Shown: piece by piece, positions 27,474 through 37,727 of the stretch
Numbering within the stretch: position 1 is the stretch's first letter
Layout: the number at the start of each line of letters is the position of its first letter
Source of the DNA: Prochlorococcus sp. AG-442-M23
GTDB lineage: Bacteria > Cyanobacteriota > Cyanobacteriia > PCC-6307 > Cyanobiaceae
Direction of reading: 5' to 3'
Length of the DNA stretch: 64,000 bases
Assembly (NCBI GenBank): GCA_003209655.1
Contig: QCPW01000006.1
Span: forward strand, 1 to 64,000
Program-made: the position numbers and the translations under genes
The notes under the pieces: generated by a model
Database searches by the model: none
Told to the model about the DNA's origin: nothing
Seen by the model: only the letters and a program-made list of their open reading frames with translations

Positions 27474-28088
27474 CTAAATCTTTCTCCAAACAGCTAAAAG
27501 TTTACCCTGAAAAACCACATTATCCAAATTCAACTCAATCGGTTCATATGCTGGATTTGCTGCCTCAAGAAATATTTTTCCACCTCTTTTAAAAAAATAT
27601 TTTAAGGTTGTTCCTAATCCCGGTACCATCGCGCTGACAATTGTTCCATTTCTCAATAGGTATGAATCAGTAATAGGTTCCATCAAAACCATATCTCCAT
27701 CTGCAATACAGGCGTCTATCATTGAATCTCCATTAACTGTAAGAGCAAAAATATTTTTCTTTTTTAAAACATCTGAAATATCTAATTTTTCATTAACATC
27801 AGAATAAGTTTCAATTAAACCTCCTGCTGCTACTGATCCCATAACTGGAATACCTTCAATAACTTCATCAATTAATTGAAGAGTTCTAGCTTTACCTTCT
27901 TGCCATGAAATATAACCTTTTTCTTGCAAATGTTTTAAACGGCTTTGTATTGGAGCAGGAGATTTCAATCCCATCGCCTGCATCATCTGCCTTATTGATG
28001 GACTATGTTGAAAGTTTTTCATATAATTTTTAATCCATCCATAAAGCTCATTTTGAGCTTCTGTGAGATTTTCGGAAGAATTAACCAC
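27474..28088 (-). CDS. lexA: LexA repressor
   Basis: SOS-type repressor. The N-terminal winged helix contains HSPSIRQMMQAMGLKSPAPIQSRL, and the C-terminal S24 domain has the Ala-Gly cleavage bond in SVAAGGLIE, Ser in GDSMIDA and Lys in TTLKYFF, so autocleavage should be possible. I chose the GTG at 28088 (204 aa, MVNSSENLTEAQNELYGW). The 244-aa track ORF adds 40 residues unlike other LexA proteins, which would run back across a LexA-type box into argF. The box 17 bases before this start suggests autoregulation. argF lies 58 bases upstream on the same strand. Confidence 0.9.
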   Translation of the reverse strand: MVNSSENLTEAQNELYGWIKNYMKNFQHSPSIRQMMQAMGLKSPAPIQSRLKHLQEKGYISWQEGKARTLQLIDEVIEGIPVMGSVAAGGLIETYSDVNEKLDISDVLKKKNIFALTVNGDSMIDACIADGDMVLMEPITDSYLLRNGTIVSAMVPGLGTTLKYFFKRGGKIFLEAANPAYEPIELNLDNVVFQGKLLAVWRKI

Positions 28089-28104
28089 AATACAAATGTT
28101 CGCT

Positions 28105-28118
28105 AATACATTTGTACC
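28105..28118 (-). promoter_or_regulatory. Candidate LexA (SOS) box upstream of lexA
   Basis: Minus-strand GGTACAAATGTATT matches the published cyanobacterial LexA box RGTACNNNDGTWCB at all fixed positions but one (T instead of the last C). It lies 16 bases before the proposed GTG start, between argF and lexA, as expected for autorepression. Confidence 0.6.
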
Positions 28119-28146
28119 TCTTTTTAGTGGCTGTTGCAAGTGCCAT

Positions 28147-29073
28147 TTAGGAAAGTAAACATGCCAAAAGAGCTTGTTGGGCATGCATTCTATTTTCTGC
28201 TTGATCAAAAATTCTACTTTTACTACTATTAATCACTTCATCAGTTATCTCTTTTGATCTATAAGCAGGAAGGCAATGAAGAATTATTGCATCTTTATTA
28301 GCTTTGTTTACTAAATTTCTATCAATAGTAAATCCTATAAAATTTTTATCTTTATTTTCTTTAACATTTTCTTCCCCCATAGAGGACCATACATCTGTAT
28401 ACAAAACATTTGCACCTTTAACAGCACTATATGGATCATTAGTAATTTTCAATAGATTCTTATCTTGATATATTTCAAGTGCCTTTTTGATTACAGATGA
28501 ATTAGGTTCATAACCTTTAGGGCAAGCAATCCTAACTTCCACACCAAATAGTGCGCCGCATAGAATAAGGGAATTCGCGACATTATTACCATCACCTATA
28601 AAAGTCAAAACTACATTTTTAAAATCGAGAAACTCCTCCTTTATAGTTAAAAAATCAGCTAATGCCTGACATGGATGCTCTAAATCTGTAAGAGCATTAA
28701 TAACTGGTTTTGAGGACCACTTTGAATATTCTTCCAAATCCGAATGATTAAAAGTTCTAATTGCAATGACATCACAATATCTGCTTAGGACTCTCGCTGT
28801 ATCTTTAATTGGCTCCCCTCTCCCTATTTGCGAGGTCGTTGGATTTAGATCAATCGTGGTACCCCCAAGTCTTGACATGGCTACCTGAAAACTTACTCGT
28901 GTACGAGTTGATGACTTATTAAAAATTAAACCTAATACTTTATTTGTTAGATCAATATAAAGTTCTTTATTTTTTAATTTTTTTGCCAGGTCTAAAATAT
29001 AAAAAAATTCTTCAGTTGATATGTCCAAGCTTGATAAAAAGTTTTTATTACTAAGCTTGTTAGATTTAAGCAT
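28147..29073 (-). CDS. argF: Ornithine carbamoyltransferase
   Basis: A 308-aa cytoplasmic enzyme making citrulline from ornithine and carbamoyl phosphate in arginine synthesis. Carbamoyl-phosphate binding is shown by SSTRTRVSFQ (about residue 53) and HPCQALADF. The ornithine-side motif is close to DVWSSMGEE, and the catalytic cysteine is in HCLPAYRSKEIT near the C-terminus. Its length is normal for the family. It lies 28 bases after ftsH and 58 bases before the lexA start, all on the minus strand. Confidence 0.96.
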   Translation of the reverse strand: MLKSNKLSNKNFLSSLDISTEEFFYILDLAKKLKNKELYIDLTNKVLGLIFNKSSTRTRVSFQVAMSRLGGTTIDLNPTTSQIGRGEPIKDTARVLSRYCDVIAIRTFNHSDLEEYSKWSSKPVINALTDLEHPCQALADFLTIKEEFLDFKNVVLTFIGDGNNVANSLILCGALFGVEVRIACPKGYEPNSSVIKKALEIYQDKNLLKITNDPYSAVKGANVLYTDVWSSMGEENVKENKDKNFIGFTIDRNLVNKANKDAIILHCLPAYRSKEITDEVINSSKSRIFDQAENRMHAQQALLACLLS

Positions 29074-29101
29074 AAATATTTCTAATAAGATTTAGATTCT
29101 A

Positions 29102-30964
29102 CTATGTAGGCATTTTTGTTTCAGCAAGCAATTTTTTTAGATCTTCTCCTTCTATAACTTCTTCTTGGAGAATTTTTTGAGAAATAGATTCAAGCAAAGG
29201 TAAGTTATTCCTTAAAATATTTAATGCAGTTTCATGAGCATCATCTACCAAATCCCTTACCTCTTTATCTATAGCTTGAGCTGTTGCATCACTAACAGAT
29301 CTTCTAGGGTTATTACCGTTCCCTAAAAATTGTCCCCCACCTTGCTTATCATAAGCAAGAGGTCCAAGAATATCGCTCATCCCAAAAGTACCCACCATTT
29401 GTTCAGCGATATCTGTGGCTCTTTGAAGATCATTAGAAGCACCCGTAGTAATTTTTCCAAAAACTACCTCTTCTGCTGAACGACCTCCTAATAGAGTAGC
29501 TATTTGGCCTTTTAATTCATCCTTAGAATTAAGAAATCTTTCCTCGGTTGGGAGTTGGAGTGTATATCCTAGTGCACTCATGCCTCTTGGAACGATTGAA
29601 ATTTTTGCAACTTTTGATCCTCCTGGCATGAGATGGCCAACTATGGCATGTCCTACTTCATGGTAAGCGACAACTTTCTTTTCATCATCTTGGAGAACTC
29701 TACTTTTTTTCTCTAAACCTGCTACTACCCTCTCTATTGCTTCACTTAAATCCTGTTGCTCAACACTTTTTCTTTTTGCTCTAGCCGCTAATAAAGCAGC
29801 CTCATTTACCATGTTTGCCAGGTCTGCCCCTGCAAAACCACTTGTAGCTTGGGCTATTGAATCTAAATCAATTGATTCTGCTAATTTTACTTTTTTGGTA
29901 TAAATTTCGAGGATTGTTTTTCTACCAGACAAATCTGGTCTATCAACTAAAACTTGTCTATCAAATCTACCTGGCCTCAACAAAGCTGCATCTAAAACCT
30001 CTGGTTGGTTTGTTGCCGCAAGAACAATGACTGGCTTATCAGTTGAAGCGAAGCCATCCATTTCTGTAAGCAATTGATTTAGTGTTTGCTCTCTTTCATC
30101 ATTACCTCCAACAACCCCCATTGATCCAGAACGACTTTTACCAATAGCATCTAATTCATCAATGAAAATTATGCAAGGAGCCTTTTTCTTAGCTTGTTCA
30201 AATAAATCCCTTACTCTAGCCGCACCAGCTCCTACGAAAAGTTCAACGAATTCTGATCCTGAGATTATAAAGAACGGAACTTCTGCTTCTCCAGCAACGG
30301 CTTTAGAAAGTAAAGTCTTTCCTGTCCCAGGAGGACCTACCAATAAAACACCTTTTGGAATTCTTGCTCCAATATCTGTATATCTTTCTGGTCTCTTTAA
30401 AAAATCTACTATTTCAGTTAATTCATCTTTGGCTTCATCAACGCCCGCAACATCATCAAATGTTATTTTTGACTCATCATCAGGTACATAAACTTTAGCT
30501 TTACTTTTGGTAAAACTTAGTGCTCCTTGAGCGCCACCTCCACCCATGCTTCTTCTGGCGAAGAATTGCAATACCAGAATAAAAATTAATGGTGGTACAA
30601 CCCAACTTAAAATAGTTGAAAAGAAATTTGGTTTTTTGGGTGGAGCTGCTGCAAACTCTACACCTTTACTCTCTAATCTTTGAGGCAAATCCATATCAAA
30701 AATAGGAGTGGTTGCTAAGACTGAGGGAGCTCCTTCTTCTGCTCCATTTAATTCGTATCTAATTTGTTCTTGAGTAATGTAAGCTCTCTTAACTTCACCA
30801 TCATTGACTTGATCAATAAATAAAGAGTAAGGAACTCTTGGTATTTGCATATTTTGATTAGGGAATAAACTGCTGAACAGTAGTAAAGCTCCTACTCCAA
30901 TTAAAATAATATTTACTATTCCAAATCTTCTATTAGGTTGGTTATCGTCTTGTCTTATGGGCAT
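29102..30964 (-). CDS. ftsH: ATP-dependent zinc metalloprotease FtsH
   Basis: A 620-aa membrane AAA+ protease. Two N-terminal membrane helices (about residues 14-36 and 115-135) flank a periplasmic or lumenal loop. The AAA domain has Walker A GPPGTGKT (about 207), Walker [12 protein letters not shown] and the second region of homology ending RPGRFDR. The zinc site is HEVGH (about 433). Cyanobacteria have several FtsH paralogues acting in photosystem II repair and envelope quality control; which one this is cannot be settled here. It is upstream of argF in the same direction. Confidence 0.96.
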   Translation of the reverse strand: MPIRQDDNQPNRRFGIVNIILIGVGALLLFSSLFPNQNMQIPRVPYSLFIDQVNDGEVKRAYITQEQIRYELNGAEEGAPSVLATTPIFDMDLPQRLESKGVEFAAAPPKKPNFFSTILSWVVPPLIFILVLQFFARRSMGGGGAQGALSFTKSKAKVYVPDDESKITFDDVAGVDEAKDELTEIVDFLKRPERYTDIGARIPKGVLLVGPPGTGKTLLSKAVAGEAEVPFFIISGSEFVELFVGAGAARVRDLFEQAKKKAPCIIFIDELDAIGKSRSGSMGVVGGNDEREQTLNQLLTEMDGFASTDKPVIVLAATNQPEVLDAALLRPGRFDRQVLVDRPDLSGRKTILEIYTKKVKLAESIDLDSIAQATSGFAGADLANMVNEAALLAARAKRKSVEQQDLSEAIERVVAGLEKKSRVLQDDEKKVVAYHEVGHAIVGHLMPGGSKVAKISIVPRGMSALGYTLQLPTEERFLNSKDELKGQIATLLGGRSAEEVVFGKITTGASNDLQRATDIAEQMVGTFGMSDILGPLAYDKQGGGQFLGNGNNPRRSVSDATAQAIDKEVRDLVDDAHETALNILRNNLPLLESISQKILQEEVIEGEDLKKLLAETKMPT

Positions 30965-31075
30965 GATTATTGTCTGTTGTTGTTACATTATAAACTAAAT
31001 GAAAGAGTTCCGTACCTGTATAAATATTTTTGGGTAAGAACCGTACGGTGTCATTATTAAAGACTACTTTCAGTT

Positions 31076-32167
31076 TTAATTAATAGCACTCCTTACAAAA
31101 ATATCATCGTCAATTAAATTAATTTCAGTAGCATTTAAATTAAAAACTTCTTTCATATCTGTAAATTCAAAATCTGAAAAGGCATTCATACTATTATCGC
31201 CACCCAATATTTTCGGAGCAATAAATGTCATTAATTCTTGAATACATCCTGCTTTCATAGCAGCGGTTGCCAACTTAGGTCCACATTCCCAAAAAACACT
31301 ATTACAACCTTTTTGAGCTAGTAAATTGGAAAGCAATTTAGGATTATCAGAGGGCAATTCTTCAATCTCCACGCATTCTGGAATTCTATTAAGAAGTTTC
31401 TTATTTGCTGTAGAAGAGTCATAAACAACAAGAGTCCTAGCTACATTACAATCCCACAAATTTGCTTTTTCAGGGAGGTCTAAAGTTTTTGTGAAGACTA
31501 CTCTTAGTGGCTCAAGCTTTCTTACACCTCGCGTAGTCAGTAGCGGATTATCTTTTCTTAATGTATTGCCACCAATAATTATTGCGTCAAAACCTGCCCT
31601 ATAAGTATGGACCAAAGATCTTGAAAATTTATTGGTAATCCATTTACTTTCACCATTTTTCAGTCCAACTCTTCCATCTATACTCATTGCCCATTTAAGT
31701 ACTCCAAACGAATTTTCGGTAATATTCCTATGTATAAAAAATTTGTTTAACTTTAGAGATTCTTCCCTACATAATCCTTTATGAACTTGAATCCCTGCAT
31801 TTTTAAGTAATTTAATACCTTTACCTGAAACTCTATCATCTGGATCTTCAATAGATATAAAGGCTTTCTTAATCCCAAAAGAAATTATTTTATCAACACA
31901 TGGAGGGGTTTTACCATGATGGCAACAAGGTTCAAGATTTACATAAATTGTCCCACCTCTTGCATCTTTTTTTAAGTTATTGAAAGCCATCGCCTCCGCA
32001 TGAGGCATTCCTGATTTGTAATGAAAACCCTCTGAAATAAGATTTCCGTCTTTATCTAAAATTACTGCACCTACCATAGGGTTGGGGCTTGTGAAACCTT
32101 TACCTAATGAAGCTAAATATATAGCTCTTTTCATCCATTTTATATCATTAATATTACTATCAGTCAT
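31076..32167 (-). CDS. ribD: Bifunctional riboflavin biosynthesis deaminase/reductase RibD
   Basis: A 363-aa fusion. The N-terminal cytidine-deaminase-like domain has the zinc ligands in HAEAMAF and PCCHHGKTPPC. The C-terminal reductase domain (from about 145) contains KWAMSIDGRVGLKNGESKWI, RAGFDAIIIGGNTLRKDNPLLTTR and GCNSVFWECGPKLA. It performs the second and third steps of riboflavin synthesis from GTP. It follows the DUF3122 gene by 15 bases on the minus strand. About 110 bases separate it from ftsH. Confidence 0.95.
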   Translation of the reverse strand: MTDSNINDIKWMKRAIYLASLGKGFTSPNPMVGAVILDKDGNLISEGFHYKSGMPHAEAMAFNNLKKDARGGTIYVNLEPCCHHGKTPPCVDKIISFGIKKAFISIEDPDDRVSGKGIKLLKNAGIQVHKGLCREESLKLNKFFIHRNITENSFGVLKWAMSIDGRVGLKNGESKWITNKFSRSLVHTYRAGFDAIIIGGNTLRKDNPLLTTRGVRKLEPLRVVFTKTLDLPEKANLWDCNVARTLVVYDSSTANKKLLNRIPECVEIEELPSDNPKLLSNLLAQKGCNSVFWECGPKLATAAMKAGCIQELMTFIAPKILGGDNSMNAFSDFEFTDMKEVFNLNATEINLIDDDIFVRSAIN

Positions 32168-32182
32168 CTCAAAAAAAATTAA

Positions 32183-32683
32183 TCAAATTAATGATCTCCA
32201 TTCCTTAACTACGAAAGGAGGAACGGGCAAATCTGAAAAAACTCCTGATAAAGATAACCTTAGTGGTCTATTTTTATCGATATTAGTAATGAGTTCATTC
32301 AAATCAAATTCTGCAGCAGCTTGTCTTTCATCTTTAACTAATTCAGTATTTAATAAAGTTTTATCACTTAAAATCCACTGTTTTCTTCCAGATTCTACTT
32401 GTAAATTTGTTGGATGATCAATCCTAAGATTACCGGGATATCCGATTACCCTTAAGATTAATTTATCTTCAAAAAGTGGTGATTTATATGCAACTAATTG
32501 CCATGTTTCAAAATCTAAATCTCTTAAAAACTCGCTGCTAGCATTAATTAAATCTCCATTAATTTCCGTTTCTGATATTTCAGCATGAACTTTGGATGGG
32601 GTAAATGCCATAGAGATTAAAATTACAAAAGAAAATAAACTTTTGAAAAAAATATTTTTATTTAATTTTGTAATTTTCTTCAT
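32183..32683 (-). CDS. Secreted DUF3122-family protein
   Basis: A 166-aa protein of a cyanobacterial family of unknown function. Residues 1-35 form a signal peptide (basic start, FFKSLFSFVILISMAFTP, then VHA). The mature part has FETWQLVAYK, LILRVIGYPGNLRIDHP and a C-terminal LRLSLSG..PPFVVKEWRSL, the pattern I associate with DUF3122. It is probably periplasmic or lumenal. Its start overlaps the end of the upstream 83-aa gene by 26 bases, and ribD follows. Confidence 0.75.
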   Translation of the reverse strand: MKKITKLNKNIFFKSLFSFVILISMAFTPSKVHAEISETEINGDLINASSEFLRDLDFETWQLVAYKSPLFEDKLILRVIGYPGNLRIDHPTNLQVESGRKQWILSDKTLLNTELVKDERQAAAEFDLNELITNIDKNRPLRLSLSGVFSDLPVPPFVVKEWRSLI

Positions 32684-32909
32684 TTTCAGAATCCATAAGG
32701 GCGTCCAGAGTAACAGCTGTTCTTACAATAGCTTGATATCTTTTTATGATTTTACGATTTTTTTCAATAACTCGAGATAAATTTGCTGTATCTTTTTCAG
32801 AATAATTCGATGTTAAATTATCAGAGTCATCCTCTACTAACTCAAAATTACTTTCCTTATTAATTAGAGTTAACAATATTTCGTGTAATCTTTTTCTCCT
32901 TTCAGACAA
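32658..32909 (-). CDS. Small conserved-type hypothetical protein
   Basis: An 83-aa, highly charged and mostly helical protein (MSERRKRLHEILLTLIN, then VIEKNRKIIKRYQAIVRTAV). It has no membrane segment and no motif I recognise. Overlap with the DUF3122 gene and shared direction suggest one transcript through ribD. Coding is supported by the overlap and the amino-acid composition rather than by homology. Confidence 0.6.
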   Translation of the reverse strand: MSERRKRLHEILLTLINKESNFELVEDDSDNLTSNYSEKDTANLSRVIEKNRKIIKRYQAIVRTAVTLDALMDSENEENYKIK

Positions 32910-32991
32910 GTAATTAATTATTATGAGTTAAATAATAATAAGATAATTCAATAAAAGATACAAATAAATTATTAAATTCCTCCCAAAATTT

Positions 32992-34272
32992 ATGTCTGAA
33001 ATAAAAAGAAAAATACATGTGATTGGAATTAATTCTTTTGAATTTCAAGAATTACCTTCGAATTTACAGAATTTATTTATTGAAACAGTTAATATTGCAA
33101 TCCCAGATTCATACTTTAAACATATTCAACTATGGGCTGAAAAGCATACAAAACAGAAAAAACTATTATTTGCTAGTAAAAGTAACAAAATACTGATTAA
33201 TTGGCTTCACTCTCAAAAAAAAGACGTCATATTGATTTCTAGAGGAGATCCACTATGGTTCGGCATCGGAAGAACTCTTCTACAGAATTTTTCAAGAAAT
33301 GAGTTGAATTTTTACCCTTCAAATACTTGCGCTCAATTAGCATTTAATAAATTAAAAGTACCATGGCAAGAAGCCTGTTTTGTAAGTATTCACGGTAGAG
33401 ATTCAACTAAGCTGATCGAGGCCTTTAAATCTCGACCAGCAAGTTTAGCAATAATTACAGATTCAAAAAACAATGGTCTAGAAATAATCCAACGTAACTT
33501 ATTAGAATTAAATCTTGATGATTTTTATGATTTTTGGCTTTGTGAGGAATTAGGTTTTGAGAATGAAAAGATAAGAAAATTAAATATTAAAGAGAAATTG
33601 CCCTCTAATATTTCTAAGCTAAATATCGCTGTTCTTCTTAGAAAACAAAAGGACAATTTAGATAGTAATTTAGCTCTATTTGGATTAAGAGATGATACGT
33701 TTAAAACTTTTGAGGATAGACCAAATTTATTAACAAAAAGGGAAATTAGAATTCAAATCTTAGCTGATTTAGAGTTGCCGGAGAATGGCATAATTTTTGA
33801 TATTGGAGCTGGTTGTGGTTCTATTGGTTTGGAGGCATTAAAACTAAGGCCTAAATTAAATTTGATAAGTATTGATAAAAGAATTGGATCTAAAGAATTA
33901 ATAGCTGAAAACGCTAAAAGATTAGCGGTTAGTCCTTTAGATATTCTTGAAGAGGATATTAATTCTTTATTGATTTCAAATTACATAAATACTGCAAAAA
34001 ATATAAAAAGAGTAATAATAGGTGGCTGTGATAAGAATACTAAGCTTCTAATTATTAATAAATTATCTAAAAATATGAATTCTGGAGACATTATTTCTAT
34101 TCCATTAATTGATATTCAAATTATTAAAGATTTAAAAGAGGCATTAACAGAAAATAATTTCTTGGTAAGTATAAATCTAATACAAACTTACAAAAGTTTA
34201 AGTATTTCTCAGGGGTTAAGATTGGAACCGAACAATCCAGTGTTTTTAATTAAAGGGAAAAAATTTACTTAA
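32992..34272 (+). CDS. cobL: Precorrin-6Y C5,15-methyltransferase (decarboxylating), CbiE-CbiT fusion
   Basis: A 426-aa fusion for cobalamin (pseudocobalamin) corrin-ring synthesis. The N-terminal half is a CbiE tetrapyrrole methylase, with VIGINSFEFQELP and LISRGDPLWFGIGRTLL giving the GDP.F.G pattern. The C-terminal half (from about 220) is CbiT, starting FEDRPNLLTKREIR and carrying SAM motif FDIGAGCGSIGLEALKL. It methylates C5 and C15 and decarboxylates the ring. It is convergent with nadK, with 8 bases between stops. Confidence 0.93.
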   Translation: MSEIKRKIHVIGINSFEFQELPSNLQNLFIETVNIAIPDSYFKHIQLWAEKHTKQKKLLFASKSNKILINWLHSQKKDVILISRGDPLWFGIGRTLLQNFSRNELNFYPSNTCAQLAFNKLKVPWQEACFVSIHGRDSTKLIEAFKSRPASLAIITDSKNNGLEIIQRNLLELNLDDFYDFWLCEELGFENEKIRKLNIKEKLPSNISKLNIAVLLRKQKDNLDSNLALFGLRDDTFKTFEDRPNLLTKREIRIQILADLELPENGIIFDIGAGCGSIGLEALKLRPKLNLISIDKRIGSKELIAENAKRLAVSPLDILEEDINSLLISNYINTAKNIKRVIIGGCDKNTKLLIINKLSKNMNSGDIISIPLIDIQIIKDLKEALTENNFLVSINLIQTYKSLSISQGLRLEPNNPVFLIKGKKFT

Positions 34273-34280
34273 TTTTAAGG

Positions 34281-35189
34281 TTACTTATCTGGTTTACCAA
34301 CATGAGGTAAACCCCAACCTAATTTATTTCTTAAGACTTGAAAAAACTCATGATCCTCAAGTCTTATAAACTTTACCGAATGTTTACTTTTTCTAATTAG
34401 GACTCTATCTTCAGGCCAAACATAACAACCTGCATTTCCATCAACTACCATAACCAACCTTTCGGGAGTTGCTGGGAAAACTGTTACGGGTTCTGAATCA
34501 GAAAAAACTAAAGCCCTTGAAGCTAAGGAATGAGGAGCAATTGGAGTTAATTGAACTACTGGGCAGTCAGGTGTGATGACAGGACCACCAGCACTTAAAG
34601 AATAAGCTGTTGAGCCAGTTGGAGTGGAGAGGATAACCCCATCAGCAGATATATCTACTGGGGCATGTCTACCTATAGAAATCTCAAAATGGCACATGCT
34701 AGTTAAGGGTTCCCTATGTAGGGCCATTTCGTTCAAACAAAGTGACTCCCATCTTCTTTGCTCATCTCTCATTACACTAATAATTAAACTTTTTCTTTCT
34801 TCTATCTCCCAATTACCGTTAATAAGTTTAACAATTGCTTCTTCTAGATTAGAAAGATATGCTTCTGCAAGAAAACCTAAATGTCCAGTATTTATTGTAA
34901 GGATTGGAATTTTAGCGGGAGCTGTCTGTCGTGCCGCAGAAAGGACTGTCCCATCTCCTCCAAGCACAATCGCAAATTCTAAAGACGAATCGAACCCTTC
35001 CGGCACACAATTCGTATATCCCAAGGGACGAACGTGTTGATCAGGATTTGCAAAGCCAACCATACCTCCAGAACTACTCACTCTAACAACTTCGTAATTG
35101 GACTTTTCCAATTTTTTTTGAACAGAAATTGCGGTTTGAACAGCTAGTTCCTTACCATCATTGACGATTAGTCCAGCTTTACGTACCAA
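34281..35189 (-). CDS. nadK: NAD kinase
   Basis: A 302-aa enzyme phosphorylating NAD to NADP. It shows the ATP/NAD motif [13 protein letters not shown] (about residue 76), [14 protein letters not shown] and the glycine-rich [15 protein letters not shown] (about 188). The N-terminal region is shorter than in eukaryotic enzymes, as in bacteria. It lies 71 bases downstream of pheS on the same strand. Cyanobacteria usually encode two NAD kinases and I cannot tell which this is. Confidence 0.95.
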   Translation of the reverse strand: MVRKAGLIVNDGKELAVQTAISVQKKLEKSNYEVVRVSSSGGMVGFANPDQHVRPLGYTNCVPEGFDSSLEFAIVLGGDGTVLSAARQTAPAKIPILTINTGHLGFLAEAYLSNLEEAIVKLINGNWEIEERKSLIISVMRDEQRRWESLCLNEMALHREPLTSMCHFEISIGRHAPVDISADGVILSTPTGSTAYSLSAGGPVITPDCPVVQLTPIAPHSLASRALVFSDSEPVTVFPATPERLVMVVDGNAGCYVWPEDRVLIRKSKHSVKFIRLEDHEFFQVLRNKLGWGLPHVGKPDK

Positions 35190-35260
35190 TCGATAAATTA
35201 AAAACTATTAATATTTTAAACTAAATCGACAAAGAAACCTAATTTAAAATATTAATCATA

Positions 35261-36268
35261 CTAAAACTGTTCTAAGAATCTAAGATCATTAGTATAGAAC
35301 CTTCTTATATCATCAATCTGATGTCTTACCATACAAAATCTCTCTACCCCTAATCCAGCTGCAAATCCAGTCCATTTTTCAGAATCAATTCCTAATTTTT
35401 CTAACACCTTTGGATCTACCATTCCACAACCCATTACTTCTAACCATTTACCTTGCCATTGAACATCAACTTCTGCTGAGGGTTCAGTGAAAGGGAAATA
35501 ACTAGCTCTAAATCTTACAGGAATATCTCCAAAAAAAGTTTTTAAGAAAGTAAGTACAGTACCTCTTAAATGACTAAAATTTATATCTTGATCAATACAT
35601 AAAACCTCTACTTGATTGAAAACAGGAGAGTGTGTAGCATCAACAGCATCTCTCCTATAAACTCTTCCTGGTGCAATAATTCTTACTGGAGGAGGATTAT
35701 TCTCAAGATATCTAATCTGAACAGGGGATGTATGAGTTCTAAGCAAACGATTGTCATCTAAATAAAAAGTATCCTGCATATCTCTTGCAGGATGGTTTTT
35801 AGGTATATTAAGAGATTCAAAATTATAAAAATCGCTCTCTATTTCGGGGCCATTTTCAACAGAGTATCCTAGTCCACAAAAAATATCTATGATCTCATCC
35901 TGAGTTGAAACTAGTGGGTGTTTATTACCTGAGAGTGTTCCTGTAGAGGGAATAGTTACATCAATTTTTTCATCTTCAATCTGTTGATCTAATGCTTCAC
36001 TAATAATTTGATCTTTCCTTTCAGTTATTAACTCTTGCAAATTTATCTTTATCAAGTTTGCCTTCTGCCCAACAGTAGGTCTATCAACCGAGGATAATTT
36101 ATTCATGTTTTTTAATATCATTGACAATTCCCCTTTTTTGCCTAGTAAAGAGACTCTTAATTGATTTAATTCTTCATCACTATTAGCTTTTTTGATATTT
36201 TCATTCGCCAAGAAAGAAAGGTTATTTAATTTTTTCTCTATTTGGCTTAATGATTCAATTTGACTCAC
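35261..36268 (-). CDS. pheS: Phenylalanyl-tRNA synthetase alpha chain
   Basis: A 335-aa class II synthetase subunit. An N-terminal coiled-coil arm for tRNA binding covers about the first 90 residues. The catalytic core shows [25 protein letters not shown], motif 2 [20 protein letters not shown] and motif 3 [14 protein letters not shown]. It works with PheT, which is not in this window. It is divergent from surE with 68 bases between starts. Confidence 0.97.
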   Translation of the reverse strand: MSQIESLSQIEKKLNNLSFLANENIKKANSDEELNQLRVSLLGKKGELSMILKNMNKLSSVDRPTVGQKANLIKINLQELITERKDQIISEALDQQIEDEKIDVTIPSTGTLSGNKHPLVSTQDEIIDIFCGLGYSVENGPEIESDFYNFESLNIPKNHPARDMQDTFYLDDNRLLRTHTSPVQIRYLENNPPPVRIIAPGRVYRRDAVDATHSPVFNQVEVLCIDQDINFSHLRGTVLTFLKTFFGDIPVRFRASYFPFTEPSAEVDVQWQGKWLEVMGCGMVDPKVLEKLGIDSEKWTGFAAGLGVERFCMVRHQIDDIRRFYTNDLRFLEQF

Positions 36269-36336
36269 TGATATAGTTAAAATAAGTATAGATTCATCTT
36301 ACTTAAATATCGTCCATAAATAAAATCTATTATTAA

Positions 36337-37146
36337 ATGGAATCATTAAATATTTTAATAAGTAATGATGATGGAGTTTTTGCTGAAGGAATAAGAGCAT
36401 TAGCAAAATCCGCTTTAAAAAAAGGGCATAAAGTCACTGTAGTATGTCCAGACCAAGAGAGATCGGCCACTGGTCATGGACTTACTTTGCAATCACCTTT
36501 GAGAGTTGAAAGAGCAGATGAATTATTTGAACCTGGTATTAAAGCTTGGGGATGTTCAGGCACTCCTGCGGATTGTGTAAAGTTAGCCTTATCGGAATTG
36601 TTAGATAAAAAACCTGACTTGGTTCTTTCTGGAGTAAATCATGGACCAAATTTAGGTACAGACATCTTTTGTTCAGGAACAGTCGCTGCAGCAATGGAAG
36701 GGACTTTAGAAAATGTTCCATCTATGGCAATTAGTGTTGCGAGTTTTAAATGGAAAAACTTTGAATTTGCTAGTGAAATTGCAATGAATATTGCAGAGCA
36801 ATCAATAAAGGATAGTTGGCCAAAAGCACTTCTTTTGAACTTAAATATTCCTCCATGTGAGAAGAATAAAATAAAAAAATTATCTTGGACAAGATTATCA
36901 ATAAGAAAATATAAAAACCAGTTTTCTAAAAGGGAAGATCCAAGGGGTGATGACTATTATTGGTTGGCTGGAGAGGCTGTTTTAGATTTAAAATCAAAGG
37001 GTTATGGTCCAAAGAACTGGCCTAGTGACGTATCTCAAATACAAGAAAATAAAATTTCTCTTACCCCTGTTGAACCAGATTTATTTTGGAGAGGAAGTTT
37101 AGAAGCTTTACCAAAAATCAATACTTCATTTATAGATGCTCCTTAA
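36337..37146 (+). CDS. surE: 5'/3'-nucleotidase SurE
   Basis: A 269-aa metal-dependent nucleotidase. The N-terminal [11 protein letters not shown] has the two Asp metal ligands. [39 protein letters not shown] and VEPDLFW complete the SurE pattern. It removes phosphate from nucleoside monophosphates and is linked to stationary-phase survival in other bacteria. Its last 21 bases overlap the 3' end of the convergent DUF3611 gene. Confidence 0.95.
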   Translation: MESLNILISNDDGVFAEGIRALAKSALKKGHKVTVVCPDQERSATGHGLTLQSPLRVERADELFEPGIKAWGCSGTPADCVKLALSELLDKKPDLVLSGVNHGPNLGTDIFCSGTVAAAMEGTLENVPSMAISVASFKWKNFEFASEIAMNIAEQSIKDSWPKALLLNLNIPPCEKNKIKKLSWTRLSIRKYKNQFSKREDPRGDDYYWLAGEAVLDLKSKGYGPKNWPSDVSQIQENKISLTPVEPDLFWRGSLEALPKINTSFIDAP

Positions 37147-37659
37147 CAACCATAAAGAAAAGCAAAGTCCAAAGAAATGAGCGGCAATAACTTGGGTATT
37201 ACTCAGTACAGATAAAATTTCTAGACCAGTGATAGGAATATCAGATGAAGCCGTAATAAGTTGACCAGTTGTTTGAGAAGATGCCTGTATAAAGAGTGCA
37301 CCCATGAGTGCCTGATATCCGATTAATCCAAATAATATCCCCAACAAATCATTTATTAAGCCTCTTTTTATTAATTTGCTTGTTTGTCCTCTGGAGGGTC
37401 TAGCATTACTTGAAAGAGCTCTACCAGTTCTTACTATTAACCAACCTTGCCAGAGACTAAAAAGTAGTAAAATTAAAGAAATTGTTGTCAGTGATAGTCC
37501 TGGTGTAAGACTTAACTGCCCTTCGCTATTGTTTACAACATTTGAAAAAAGCAAAACAGCTGTTACTACAACGCCTAAAATGGATTGAATCCAAAAGCGT
37601 ATCCAGCCGATACGACGCATTCCAAATGAAAGCGACTGAAAATCTATTTTATCAGACAT
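37126..37659 (-). CDS. DUF3611-family membrane protein
   Basis: A 177-aa protein of a cyanobacterial and plastid family of unknown function. It has four hydrophobic helices (for example [19 protein letters not shown] and [20 protein letters not shown]) and the family-like start [22 protein letters not shown]. An Arg/Ser-rich cytoplasmic loop ([20 protein letters not shown]) lies mid-protein. Its 3' end overlaps surE. It is divergent from ribF. Confidence 0.8.
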   Translation of the reverse strand: MSDKIDFQSLSFGMRRIGWIRFWIQSILGVVVTAVLLFSNVVNNSEGQLSLTPGLSLTTISLILLLFSLWQGWLIVRTGRALSSNARPSRGQTSKLIKRGLINDLLGILFGLIGYQALMGALFIQASSQTTGQLITASSDIPITGLEILSVLSNTQVIAAHFFGLCFSLWLLRSIYK

Positions 37660-37727
37660 TCATTTGATTGGATAAATTATAATCTATTCAAATTTGCCAT
37701 CTAAATCATAAAATTGCACGTTATCTT

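Noticed and set aside
31010-31048. CCGTAC and palindrome CCGTACGG upstream of ftsH as an operator
   Set aside because: Too short and without a known consensus; could be chance.
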